64,000 bases of DNA from VXYL01 sp965199945 (GTDB lineage Bacteria > Pseudomonadota > Gammaproteobacteria > Pseudomonadales > Azotimanducaceae): the NCBI GenBank assembly GCA_965199945.1, contig OZ241354.1, positions 1,426,001 to 1,490,000 of the forward strand, written 5' to 3'. Under the pieces are notes generated by a model that did no database searches, was not told the origin of the DNA, and saw only the letters and a program-made list of their open reading frames with translations. Every line of letters starts with the position of its first letter. Position 1 is the stretch's first letter. A program made the position numbers and the translations under genes. This document shows, piece after piece, positions 32,856 to 40,813 of the stretch.

Positions 32856-34397
32856 CTAGCCGTCGGCGAGGCTCACGCGCATGACTTCATGCACGGTCGT
32901 GACGCCGGCGTGTACCTTGGCGCGGCCGTCGGCGGCGATGCCCGGGCTGCTGCGGCGCACGTAGTCGGTCATCTCCTGTTCCGACGCGCGGTCGTGGATC
33001 AGCTCGCGCAGCCCTTCGTCGGCGACGATCAGCTCGTAGATTCCGGTGCGGCCCTTGAAGCCGGAGCGACCGCAGTGGTCGCAGCCGCCGGCGCGCTGCA
33101 CGGTCGTCGCGCCAGCGCCGAGGAAGCTGCGCTCGACGGCCGTGGGCTCGGCTGGCGCCTTGCACTGCGGACACAGCATCCGCACCAGGCGCTGCGCCAG
33201 CACCCCGACGACGCTGGAGGCGATCAGAAACGGCTCCACGCCCATGTCCACCAAGCGCGTCACGGCGCCGACGGCGGTGTTGGTGTGGACCGTGGACATC
33301 ACCAAGTGTCCGGTGAGGCTCGCCTGCACGGCGGTGCGGGCGGTCTCCAGATCGCGGATCTCGCCGACCATCACGACGTCCGGATCCTGCCGCAGGATGG
33401 CGCGCAAGCCACGGGCGAAGGTGAGATCGGCCTTGTCGTTCACCTGCGTCTGGCCGATGCCGGCGATGGCGTATTCGATGGGGTTCTCGATGGTGAGGAT
33501 GTTCACCGATTCGCGGTTCAGCTCGCCCATCGCCGCGTAGAGGGTGGTCGTCTTGCCGGAACCGGTGGGGCCGGTAACGAGGAAGATGCCGTGCGGGCTC
33601 GCCACGACGCCGCGCAGCCGCTGCAGGGTTTCGGCGCCCATGCCCAGATTCGGCAGTTCGAGGGCGCCGGCCTGCTTGTCGAGCAGCCGCAGGACGACGC
33701 GCTCGCCGTTGCCGGTCGGCAAGGTGGAGACGCGCACGTCCACCTCCCGGCCGCCGATGCGCAAGGGGATGCGTCCGTCCTGGGGAATGCGTTTCTCGGC
33801 GATGTCGAGCTTCGCCATGACCTTGATGCGCGAGACGAGAAGCGGCGCCAGCGCGCGCTTCGGATGCACCACCTCGCGCATCACGCCGTCCACCCGGAAC
33901 CGCACTTGCAGCAGCTTCTCGAACGTCTCGATGTGGACGTCCGAGGCACCTTCGCGGATGGCTTCGGCGAGCACGGCGTTGATGAGGCGCACGATGGGCG
34001 CGTCGTCCTCGCCGTCGAGCAGGTCTTCGGTTTCGGGCAGGGAATCGGCGAGGCTCGCGAGATCGAAGTGTTCGCCGATGTCGGCCACCATCTGCTTCGC
34101 CTCGGAGGCGTCGCGCATGTAGACGCTGGCGAGCAGGTCCTCGAACTCGGCCTCCGAGACGATGCGCACGACGAAAGGCTGCCGCGTGGCGCGCTTGACT
34201 TCGGCCAGCGTGGCGAGGGAAGGCTGCGCCCGGCAGGCGGCGACGCGCTCGCCGGCGCGTTCGTCGTCGAAGACCACGACGCCGAAGCGGCGCGCGAAGG
34301 AAAACGGCAAGTGGGGGTCCTGCGCCCCCGCCGGGTGGTCGCCCGAACCATTGGCGGCCACCCCTTCCGGCGCCGCATCGACCACGAGATCGGCCAT
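32856..34397 (-). CDS. gspE: type II secretion ATPase GspE
   Basis: A 513-aa AAA-type ATPase that powers pseudopilus assembly. It has an N1 domain, Walker A GPTGSGKTTTLYAAM near residue 272, the Asp box (TIENPIEYAIAGIGQTQVN), Walker B VVMVGEIRDLETARTA and a His box (LVMSTVHTNTAVGAVTR). The tetracysteine zinc motif is visible as LCPQCKAP and GCDHCGRSGFKGRTGIYEL. It begins the minus-strand gsp run; gspC and gspD are not in the window. Confidence 0.96.
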   Translation of the reverse strand: MADLVVDAAPEGVAANGSGDHPAGAQDPHLPFSFARRFGVVVFDDERAGERVAACRAQPSLATLAEVKRATRQPFVVRIVSEAEFEDLLASVYMRDASEAKQMVADIGEHFDLASLADSLPETEDLLDGEDDAPIVRLINAVLAEAIREGASDVHIETFEKLLQVRFRVDGVMREVVHPKRALAPLLVSRIKVMAKLDIAEKRIPQDGRIPLRIGGREVDVRVSTLPTGNGERVVLRLLDKQAGALELPNLGMGAETLQRLRGVVASPHGIFLVTGPTGSGKTTTLYAAMGELNRESVNILTIENPIEYAIAGIGQTQVNDKADLTFARGLRAILRQDPDVVMVGEIRDLETARTAVQASLTGHLVMSTVHTNTAVGAVTRLVDMGVEPFLIASSVVGVLAQRLVRMLCPQCKAPAEPTAVERSFLGAGATTVQRAGGCDHCGRSGFKGRTGIYELIVADEGLRELIHDRASEQEMTDYVRRSSPGIAADGRAKVHAGVTTVHEVMRVSLADG

Positions 34398-34486
34398 GAG
34401 AAACCACGACTGTCGGCGATTGACGCATCATAGCAGGCGCAGTGGGCTGCCATTGGGTTCGGGCGTCCGAGCGTCCGGGGGATAGA

Positions 34487-35557
34487 ATGGCGGCATCCCC
34501 GCGTGAAAGAGAGCCTCCCCGCTTGGACTTCGTCGGCAGCCACATCCTCTCGGTGGACCAGTTCGAGCGCGCCGACATCGACCGCTTGTTCGCGGTCTCG
34601 GACGGCATGGCCCCCTACGCCAACCGGCTGCGCATCACCCGGGTGCTGCAGGGCGCCATCCTCTCGAACATGTTCTTCGAGCCGAGCACGCGCACGCGCA
34701 TCTCCTTCGGCAGCGCCTTCAATCTGCTCGGCGGCGACGTGCGCGAGACCACCGAAGTCACCGCCTCGGCGTTGGCCAAGGGCGAGTCCCTCTACGACAC
34801 GGCGCGGGTGCTCTCCGGCTACAGCGACGTGATCGTCATGCGCCACCCGGAGGAAGGCGCGGTAGCCGAGTTCGCGCAGGCGTCGCGGGTGCCGGTGCTG
34901 AACGGCGGCGACGGCGCCAACGAACATCCGAGCCAGGCGCTGCTAGACCTCTACACCGTGCGCCGGGAGCTCGGCGCGCGCGGCATCGACGGACTGCGCA
35001 TCGCGCTGGTGGGCGACCTGCGCCATGGCCGCGCCGTTCACTCGCTGCTCAAGCTGCTGGCGCTGTTCGACGACGTCGCCATCCACCTCGTGTCGCCGCC
35101 TGGTCTTGAAGCGCCAGCGGACATCGTCGCCGCCCTGCATCGCCGCGGGCATCGGGTGGAGGCGTTCCACGACTTGGAGGACGGCATCCACCATGTGGAC
35201 ATCCTCTACCTCACGCGCACCCAGGAAGAGCGTTTCGCAAGCCAGGCCGAGGCCGACCGCTACCGCGGCCTGTTCCGCCTCAACCAGGAGATCTACACCG
35301 AGCACTGCGAGCCGAACACGGTCATCATGCATCCCCTGCCCCGCGATTCCCGGGCCAAGGCGCAGGAACTCGACGACGACCTCATCGCCAACCCGAACCT
35401 GGCGATCTTCCGCCAGACCGACAACGGCGTGCTGGTGCGCATGGCGCTGTTCGCCTTGGTGCTCGACATCGCCGACCAGGTCCACGACCACTCGCAGCCG
35501 GTGACCTGGTACACGGCCAAGCGGCTGCCGCGCGGCCAGCCGCGGCGCGCTCCATAG
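34487..35557 (+). CDS. pyrB: aspartate carbamoyltransferase
   Basis: Joins carbamoyl phosphate and aspartate in pyrimidine synthesis. The 356-aa catalytic chain has the carbamoyl-phosphate loop FFEPSTRTRISF near residue 64. ASALAKGESLYDTARVLSGY, NGGDGANEHPSQALLDLYTV and the C-terminal HPLPRDSRAKAQELDD follow. ATG 34487 is preceded by GGGGGA. It is about 40 residues longer at the C-terminus and elsewhere than the Escherichia coli chain. No pyrI regulatory chain or pyrC is adjacent, and the gene stands alone, divergent from gspE. Confidence 0.93.
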   Translation: MAASPREREPPRLDFVGSHILSVDQFERADIDRLFAVSDGMAPYANRLRITRVLQGAILSNMFFEPSTRTRISFGSAFNLLGGDVRETTEVTASALAKGESLYDTARVLSGYSDVIVMRHPEEGAVAEFAQASRVPVLNGGDGANEHPSQALLDLYTVRRELGARGIDGLRIALVGDLRHGRAVHSLLKLLALFDDVAIHLVSPPGLEAPADIVAALHRRGHRVEAFHDLEDGIHHVDILYLTRTQEERFASQAEADRYRGLFRLNQEIYTEHCEPNTVIMHPLPRDSRAKAQELDDDLIANPNLAIFRQTDNGVLVRMALFALVLDIADQVHDHSQPVTWYTAKRLPRGQPRRAP

Positions 35558-35775
35558 CCATCTGCCGGCGCGCTTCACGACGTGAAGTGGGTGATGTCCT
35601 ACGGACGAAAACGGCAAATTCGCACAGCGCAACGGGGCAATATCCGTTTCTTCACCGCTCCCGTGGGTCTAGGATGCATGGGTGTAGGTCGAAGACAACA
35701 TGCGTCTGGCGAGCGTCCAGGAGTCGCCACGAAGACGGATTGCGGAGCGAGAAAAGCAAGAAGGAGGTTGTTGCC

Positions 35776-36255
35776 GTGAGTCTTGAGGTTTGGTCCATCG
35801 TCACGACTGGAATCGTGATTCTGATCGCAATCGCCGCGTCGAACCGCGCGTTGCGCCGGGAAATCAGCGAACTGCGACGGGAAACGGGCGAACAGATCGC
35901 TGGGTTGCGCAGGGAAATGACCGAGCAGATCGCTGCGCTGCGCCAGGAGATGACCGAGCAGGTCAATGCGCTGCGTCAGGAGATGACCGAGCGGATTGAT
36001 GGGTTGCGCCAGGAAATGAACGAGCGGATCGATGGCGTGCGCCGGGAATTGACCGAGCAGATCAATGCGTTGCGCCGCGAAATGAACGAGCGCATGGATG
36101 GATTGGGCGAGTACATTGGCGATGTGCGCGAACGGCTTGGCCGGGTCGAGGGTCTGCAGGAGGGCCTTGGTTTCGCGCGGCGCAATCCCTCGTCTGGAAA
36201 ACAGCGGGCGGACAAGGGGCGCGACGACGAGAGGCGCCTCCCGTCCCAGTCCTAA
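35776..36255 (+). CDS. membrane-anchored coiled-coil protein
   Basis: A 159-aa protein of unknown role. GTG 35776 is chosen because AAGGAGG stands 9 bases upstream and because it yields an N-terminal membrane helix (VWSIVTTGIVILIAIAAS). The following 90 residues are a regular coiled coil with an 11-residue period (units such as LRQEMTERIDG and LRQEMNERIDG, at least nine in a row). It ends with a short basic tail (KQRADKGRDDERR). Similar short apolipoprotein-like proteins are often found as orphans. The repeats may expand or contract by recombination. Confidence 0.75.
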   Translation: MSLEVWSIVTTGIVILIAIAASNRALRREISELRRETGEQIAGLRREMTEQIAALRQEMTEQVNALRQEMTERIDGLRQEMNERIDGVRRELTEQINALRREMNERMDGLGEYIGDVRERLGRVEGLQEGLGFARRNPSSGKQRADKGRDDERRLPSQS

Positions 36256-36260
36256 GTTGA

Positions 36261-36290
36261 GAGTCGCGTATCCCCAGGGGCACGCGACTC
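36261..36290. terminator. bidirectional hairpin between convergent genes
   Basis: A perfect 9-bp stem, GAGTCGCGT (36261-36269) with ACGCGACTC (36282-36290), encloses a further CCCC/GGGG pairing. It lies between the stops of the coiled-coil gene (+) and etfA (-). It is a good candidate for a shared terminator, although a U-run is weak. Confidence 0.65.
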
Positions 36291-36338
36291 GCCTCGTCAT
36301 TCAACGCCGTAACGCCTTGAAGAACGCCGAGGCGGCGC

Positions 36339-37271
36339 TCAGTCGAGGGCGGCTTCGAGTTCCGGCAGCGCTTGGAAGAGATCCGCCACCAAGCCGTAGT
36401 CCGCCACTTGGAAGATCGGTGCGTCTTCGTCCTTGTTGATGGCGACGATCACCTTGGAATCCTTCATGCCGGCGAGGTGCTGGATGGCGCCGGAGATGCC
36501 GACGGCGATGTACAGATCGGGCGCGACGATCTTGCCGGTCTGCCCAACCTGCATGTCGTTCGGCACGAAGCCGGCGTCCACGGCGGCCCGGGAAGCGCCG
36601 ATGGCCGCGCCGAGCTTGTCCGCGATGCCTTCGAGGAGCGAGAAGTTCTCGCCGTTCTGCATGCCGCGCCCGCCGGAGATGACCACCGACGCCGCAGTAA
36701 GCTCCGGGCGTTCCGACTTGGCGATCTCTTCGCCGACGAACGTGGACAGCCCGGCGTCCTCGGCCGCCGCCACGGCTTCCACCGTCGCCGAGCCGCCGTC
36801 GGCCGCAGCGGGGTCGAAGCCAGTGCCGCGCACCGACACCACTTTCTTCGCGTCCGAGGACTTCACGGTGGCGATGGCGTTGCCGGCGTAGATCGGGCGC
36901 TTGAACACGTCCGGCCCGTCGACGCCGATGATGTCCGAAATCATCTGCGTGTCGAGCAGCGCCGCCGCGCGCGGCAGGAAGTTCTTGCCGGTGGTGGTGT
37001 GGGCGCCGAGGACATGGCTGTAGTTGGCGCCGACCTCCGCCACCAGCTTGGCCATGTTCTCCGCCAACGCATGTTCGTAGGCCGGGCCTTCCGCGAGCAG
37101 CACCTTCCCTGCCCCGCCGATGCGCGTGGCTTCTTCGGCCACCCCGCCGCAGCCTTGGCCGGCGACGAGAATGTCGAAGCCGCCGCCAATGGCCTGGGCC
37201 GCCGCCACCACGCTCAAGGTGACCGGTCGCAAGGCGGCGTTGTCGTGTTCCGCGACGACCAGAATGCTCAT
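36339..37271 (-). CDS. etfA: electron-transfer flavoprotein, alpha subunit
   Basis: A 310-aa FAD-binding subunit of EtfAB, which takes electrons from acyl-CoA dehydrogenases. The N-terminal part (SILVVAEHDNAALRPVTLSV, SHVLGAHTTTGKNFLPRAA) leads to the conserved FAD domain: VVISGGRGMQNGENF, VGQTGKIVAPDLYIAVGISG, QHLAGMKDSKVIVAINKDED and FQVADYGLVADLF. These match the alpha subunit closely. etfB is upstream on the same strand, with a hairpin between the two. It fits the several dehydrogenases in this window. Confidence 0.97.
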   Translation of the reverse strand: MSILVVAEHDNAALRPVTLSVVAAAQAIGGGFDILVAGQGCGGVAEEATRIGGAGKVLLAEGPAYEHALAENMAKLVAEVGANYSHVLGAHTTTGKNFLPRAAALLDTQMISDIIGVDGPDVFKRPIYAGNAIATVKSSDAKKVVSVRGTGFDPAAADGGSATVEAVAAAEDAGLSTFVGEEIAKSERPELTAASVVISGGRGMQNGENFSLLEGIADKLGAAIGASRAAVDAGFVPNDMQVGQTGKIVAPDLYIAVGISGAIQHLAGMKDSKVIVAINKDEDAPIFQVADYGLVADLFQALPELEAALD

Positions 37272-37334
37272 GCTCTCTCTTCCCTCGCTTGTCTTGGCGC
37301 AATGCCGTCTTTCGTCTTCGGGTGCTCTCTACAT

Positions 37335-37353
37335 GCGAGGGGTGCCCCCTCGC
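37335..37353. terminator. hairpin between etfB and etfA
   Basis: An 8-bp perfect stem (GCGAGGGG and CCCCTCGC) with a 3-base loop lies in the 91-base gap between etfB and etfA. With no U-tract it is more likely an intercistronic RNA stabiliser or partial attenuator than a full terminator. Confidence 0.45.
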
Positions 37354-37362
37354 GCTCCCCAG

Positions 37363-38121
37363 CTAAGGGCTTTCAATGACCTTCGCTTCGTTGCGCAGCT
37401 TCTCCACCAGTTCATCGACGTTCTCCACCTTCACGCCGGCTTGGCGTTCCGGCGGCGGCGCGACGGCGACGACTTCCGTGCGGCGGCCCACGTCCACGCC
37501 CAAGGCGTCCGGCGTGGTGGTGTCGAGGGGCTTGCGCTTCGCCTTCATGATGTTCGGCAGCGACGCGTAGCGCGGTTCGTTGAGCCGCAGATCGGTAGTG
37601 ACCACCACCGGCATGGCGAGCGCCACCGTCTGCAGGCCGCCGTCCACTTCGCGCACGACCTGTGCCGTGTCGCCGTCGATCTTGAGTTCCGACGCGAACG
37701 TGCCCTGGGCGAGGCCGCACAGCGCGGCGAACATCGGCCCGGTCTGGCTGTTGTCGCCGTCGATGCTCTGCTTGCCGAGAATGACGATGCCGGGCTGCTC
37801 TTGTTCGTAGATGGCGTGCAGCAGCTTGGCGACGGCGAGCGGCTCCAGGTCCGGCGCCGCTTCCACGAGGATGGCGCGGTCCGCGCCCAGCGCGAGGCAA
37901 GTGCGCAGCTGCTCCTGGCAGGACGCCTCGCCGACCGCCACCGCAAGCACTTCGCTGGCCGTGCCGGCCTCGCGCAGGCGCACGGCTTCTTCGATGGCGA
38001 TTTCGCAGAATGGATTGACGGCCATCTTCACGTTCGCCAAGTCGATGCCGGTGCCGTCGGGCTTGACCCGCACCTTGACGTTGGCGTCCACGACGCGCTT
38101 CACGGGAACCATGACTTTCAT
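37363..38121 (-). CDS. etfB: electron-transfer flavoprotein, beta subunit
   Basis: A 252-aa AMP-binding subunit of EtfAB. It shows MKVMVPVKRVVDANVKVRV, MAVNPFCEIAIEEAVRLRE and ALGADRAILVE. Further on are VILGKQSIDGDNSQTGPMFA, TDLRLNEPRYASLPNIMKAK and the final KRKPLD box. ATG 38121 matches the usual N-terminus; ATG 38127, two codons earlier, is possible. It is the upstream gene of the etfBA pair. Confidence 0.96.
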   Translation of the reverse strand: MKVMVPVKRVVDANVKVRVKPDGTGIDLANVKMAVNPFCEIAIEEAVRLREAGTASEVLAVAVGEASCQEQLRTCLALGADRAILVEAAPDLEPLAVAKLLHAIYEQEQPGIVILGKQSIDGDNSQTGPMFAALCGLAQGTFASELKIDGDTAQVVREVDGGLQTVALAMPVVVTTDLRLNEPRYASLPNIMKAKRKPLDTTTPDALGVDVGRRTEVVAVAPPPERQAGVKVENVDELVEKLRNEAKVIESP

Positions 38122-38505
38122 GGGCATACCACTCTTCTTGTGTCGGTTGGCCTTGTGCCAGGTCGGCGCTGTCGAACGGCGGTGGCTCGAAGCACCTGAA
38201 CATACATTCTGCAACATCGCTCGCCGAGTGGAAACCCACCGTTTCGTCGGCGAGAAACGATGATCGCACAGTAATGGCCCTTGTCCTTGGGCCGTGGTGC
38301 GCAGCCACCTGTGCCGCGGCCGTTGAACGCCAACCGCGCCAGAGTCCGCGCAGAGCTTCATGTTCCCAGGGCCGACGGCAGGTGCGCTTGAGACCGCACA
38401 CCCCGCAAGCATGGCGTTGCCGCGTCTCGCTTGGTGGCACCGCGTGGGGTACTCTCCGTCGTTCCGATCGTTCGCTCGACGCGGCGGTCTGCCGCCGGGG
38501 GAGAT
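38122..38505. other. divergent intergenic region between etfB and the ABC importer
   Basis: About 380 bases without a supported gene, separating etfB (-) from the permease gene (+). Both promoters should be here, but no clear -35/-10 pair was found. The main structure is the inverted repeat listed separately at 38220-38254. Confidence 0.5.
38220..38254. promoter_or_regulatory. inverted repeat upstream of etfB
   Basis: CTCGCCGA (38220-38227) pairs with TCGGCGAG (38247-38254), and inside them GAAAC (38231-38235) pairs with GTTTC (38241-38245). The structure lies about 100 bases before etfB. It could be a repressor operator in DNA or a hairpin in RNA of either divergent transcript. No binding protein can be assigned. 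Confidence 0.4.
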
Positions 38506-39654
38506 TTGGCAGCCCACGAGACCTTGACGCGACGCATCGCCGCGACGGCTGCGGCGCAGGCCGCGTTTCGGGCGTTGCGCCCTTTGATGGCCGCGGCTGC
38601 GATCGTGATTCGGGCCTTGCGCCCTCTGGTGGCCGCGGCGGCGGTCGTGATTCGGATCATCCGGCGCGCGACGCGCCCCTACGTCGTGCGGCGGGTGCTG
38701 GGGATGGTGCCGACGCTGGTGCTCATCTCCATCATCATCTTCGCCGTCATCCAGCTGCCGCCTGGCGACATCGTCACCTCCACCTTGGATCGCCTGCAAG
38801 CCTCCGGCGTCGAAGTGTCGGCGGAGCAGGTGCAGAACCTGCGCGCCCAGTACAACCTCGACAAGCCCATGTACATGCAGTATCTGCATTGGGCCGGCGG
38901 CTTCGTCGTCGGCGACTTCGGCTATTCCTACCGCTATTCCCGGCCAGTCAACGAGCTCATCGGCGAACGCCTCGGCTATACGCTGCTCATCACCATCTCG
39001 GCGGTGCTCTTCACTTGGACGGTGGCGCTGCCCATCGGCATCTTCTCCGCGGTGCGGCAGTACTCCGTGGGCGACTACGCCTTCACCGTGATCGGTCTCG
39101 TGGGGATCGCCACGCCGCAGTTCCTGCTGGCCCTGATCTTCATGTACATCGGCTACGAGTGGTTCGGCATCAGCATCGGCGGGCTGTTTTCGCCGGAGTT
39201 CCGGGAAGCGCCGTGGAGCCTCGCGCGGCTGGCCGACTTGGCGCAGCACATCTGGATTCCGATGGTGGTGCTCGGCATGGGCGGCACGGCGGCCACCATG
39301 CGCGTGCTGCGGGCGAATCTGCTCGACGAGCTGAACAAGCCCTACGTCGTGACGGCGCGCGCCAAGGGCGTGAAGCCGCTGACGCTGGTGCTGAAGTATC
39401 CGCTGCGCATCGCCCTCAATCCGTTCGTGAGCACCGTCGGCCTGCTGCTGCCGACGCTGATCGCCGGCGAGGCGATCATCTCCATCGTGCTGAATCTGCC
39501 GACGCTGGGGCAGCTGCTGCTCGACTCGCTGCGCACCCAGGACATGTTCCTGGCCGGCAGCGTGGTGATGCTGCAGGTGATCCTCGTGCTCGTGGGCCTG
39601 CTGCTCTCGGACCTCCTGCTCGCGTGGATCGATCCGCGCATCCGCTATGAGTGA
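38506..39654 (+). CDS. peptide/oligopeptide-type ABC transporter permease (DppB-like)
   Basis: A 382-aa inner-membrane permease of the DppB/OppB class. The core begins YVVRRVLGMVPTLVLISIII, then AQYNLDKPMYMQYLHWAGGF and VVGDFGYSYRYSRPVNELIG. It continues through six helices to the family motif VTARAKGVKPLTLVLKYPLR and a C-terminal LLLAWIDPRIRYE. The N-terminus is uncertain: TTG 38506 has GGGGGAG nearby, but ATG 38587 is also possible. In the longer form a 14-residue motif (RALRPL with AAAA) is duplicated by a 42-bp tandem repeat at 38569-38652. It overlaps the next permease by 8 bases. No substrate-binding protein gene is adjacent. Confidence 0.88.
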   Translation: MAAHETLTRRIAATAAAQAAFRALRPLMAAAAIVIRALRPLVAAAAVVIRIIRRATRPYVVRRVLGMVPTLVLISIIIFAVIQLPPGDIVTSTLDRLQASGVEVSAEQVQNLRAQYNLDKPMYMQYLHWAGGFVVGDFGYSYRYSRPVNELIGERLGYTLLITISAVLFTWTVALPIGIFSAVRQYSVGDYAFTVIGLVGIATPQFLLALIFMYIGYEWFGISIGGLFSPEFREAPWSLARLADLAQHIWIPMVVLGMGGTAATMRVLRANLLDELNKPYVVTARAKGVKPLTLVLKYPLRIALNPFVSTVGLLLPTLIAGEAIISIVLNLPTLGQLLLDSLRTQDMFLAGSVVMLQVILVLVGLLLSDLLLAWIDPRIRYE

Positions 39655-40813
39655 GGCAGCCTCGGCACCGGCGCTCGCGCCCGCCGCGGCCGGCGTCGAA
39701 CCGCGCGGCGAGCAGCAACTTGCCACCATCACGCCCCGGGAGCTCACTTGGCGGCGCTTCAAGCGGCATCGGCTGGCGCTGGCGAGCGGCTGCTTTCTGG
39801 GCGTGCTCTACCTCGTCGCCGCGCTGTGCGAGTTCGTGGCGCCGTATCGCCCGGAGACGCGCAACGTCACCGCCATCAACGCGCCGCCGATGCTGGTGCG
39901 CTTCTTCGACGTCGAAGGCAACTTCCATCTGCGCCCGTTCGTCTACGGCTACGACATGGAGGTGAACCCCGATACCTGGATGCGCGAGTACACGGTGAAT
40001 CCGGCCAAGCGCTTCCCTCTCGAACTGTTCGCCGAGGGCGACGACTACCGGCTGTGGGGACTGTTCGCGTCCAATCTGCACCTGTTCGCCACCGCCGACG
40101 AGGGCGGCTACGTCCACGTCTTCGGCACCGACCAGCTGGGCCGGGACATGTTCTCGCGGGTGTTCTACGGGGCACGCATCTCGCTTTCCATCGGCCTCGT
40201 CGGCCTGGTGATGACGTTCGTGCTCGGCATCGTCTTCGGCGGCCTCGCCGGCTACATCGGCGGCTTGGTGGACCGGGCGGTCCAGCGCGTCACGGCGGTG
40301 CTGCTCTCCATTCCCCAGTTGCCGCTGTGGATGGCGCTCACCGCGGCGCTGCCCCCGGCCTGGTCTCCGCTGCGCATCTACTTCGGCGTGACCATCATCC
40401 TTTCGCTGTTCGGCTGGACGATCCTGGCGCGCCAGGTGCGCGGGCGCTTCCTGGCGCTGCGCGTGGAGGAGTTCGTGGTCGCCGCCCGGCTCATCGGCGC
40501 GCGCCGGATGCGCGTGATCCTGCGCCACATGCTGCCCAACTTCCTCAGCCACACCATCACCACGGCGACCTTGGCGGTGCCGGCGATGATCATCGGCGAG
40601 ACTGCGCTCAGCTTCCTCGGCATCGGCCTGCGCCCGCCGGTGGTGAGCTGGGGCGTGCTGCTGCAGCAGGCGCAGAACTACCAGGTCATCGTGATGACGC
40701 CGTGGCTGATGATTCCGGGCCTCTTCGTGGTGCTGGCGGTGATGGCCTTCAACCTGTTCGGAGACGGCCTGCGCGACGCCGCCGATCCCTACAACACCGG
40801 CGGCCAGGGCTGA
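39647..40813 (+). CDS. peptide/oligopeptide-type ABC transporter permease (DppC-like)
   Basis: A 388-aa second permease. After a cytoplasmic stretch (LTWRRFKRHRLALASGCFLG) it has a large periplasmic loop after the first helix (about residues 65-165). The core follows: HVFGTDQLGRDMFSRVFYGA, RISLSIGLVGLVMTFVLGIV and the signature VVAARLIGARRMRVILRHML, ending AFNLFGDGLRDAADPYN. This resembles YejE-type permeases with an extended loop. It couples to the ATPase gene by TGATG. Confidence 0.92.
   Translation: MSEAASAPALAPAAAGVEPRGEQQLATITPRELTWRRFKRHRLALASGCFLGVLYLVAALCEFVAPYRPETRNVTAINAPPMLVRFFDVEGNFHLRPFVYGYDMEVNPDTWMREYTVNPAKRFPLELFAEGDDYRLWGLFASNLHLFATADEGGYVHVFGTDQLGRDMFSRVFYGARISLSIGLVGLVMTFVLGIVFGGLAGYIGGLVDRAVQRVTAVLLSIPQLPLWMALTAALPPAWSPLRIYFGVTIILSLFGWTILARQVRGRFLALRVEEFVVAARLIGARRMRVILRHMLPNFLSHTITTATLAVPAMIIGETALSFLGIGLRPPVVSWGVLLQQAQNYQVIVMTPWLMIPGLFVVLAVMAFNLFGDGLRDAADPYNTGGQG

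Noticed and set aside
35860..36120. Minisatellite or recombination hotspot
   Set aside because: The DNA repeats here follow from an 11-residue coiled-coil period in a coding gene, which explains them sufficiently.
38569..38652. CRISPR-like repeat
   Set aside because: Only two direct 42-bp units without spacers, lying inside a coding frame; no cas genes. No CRISPR array was seen elsewhere.
37363..39762. 799-residue form of EtfB
   Set aside because: The upstream part is antisense to the DppB-like permease; the conserved EtfB N-terminus begins at 38121.
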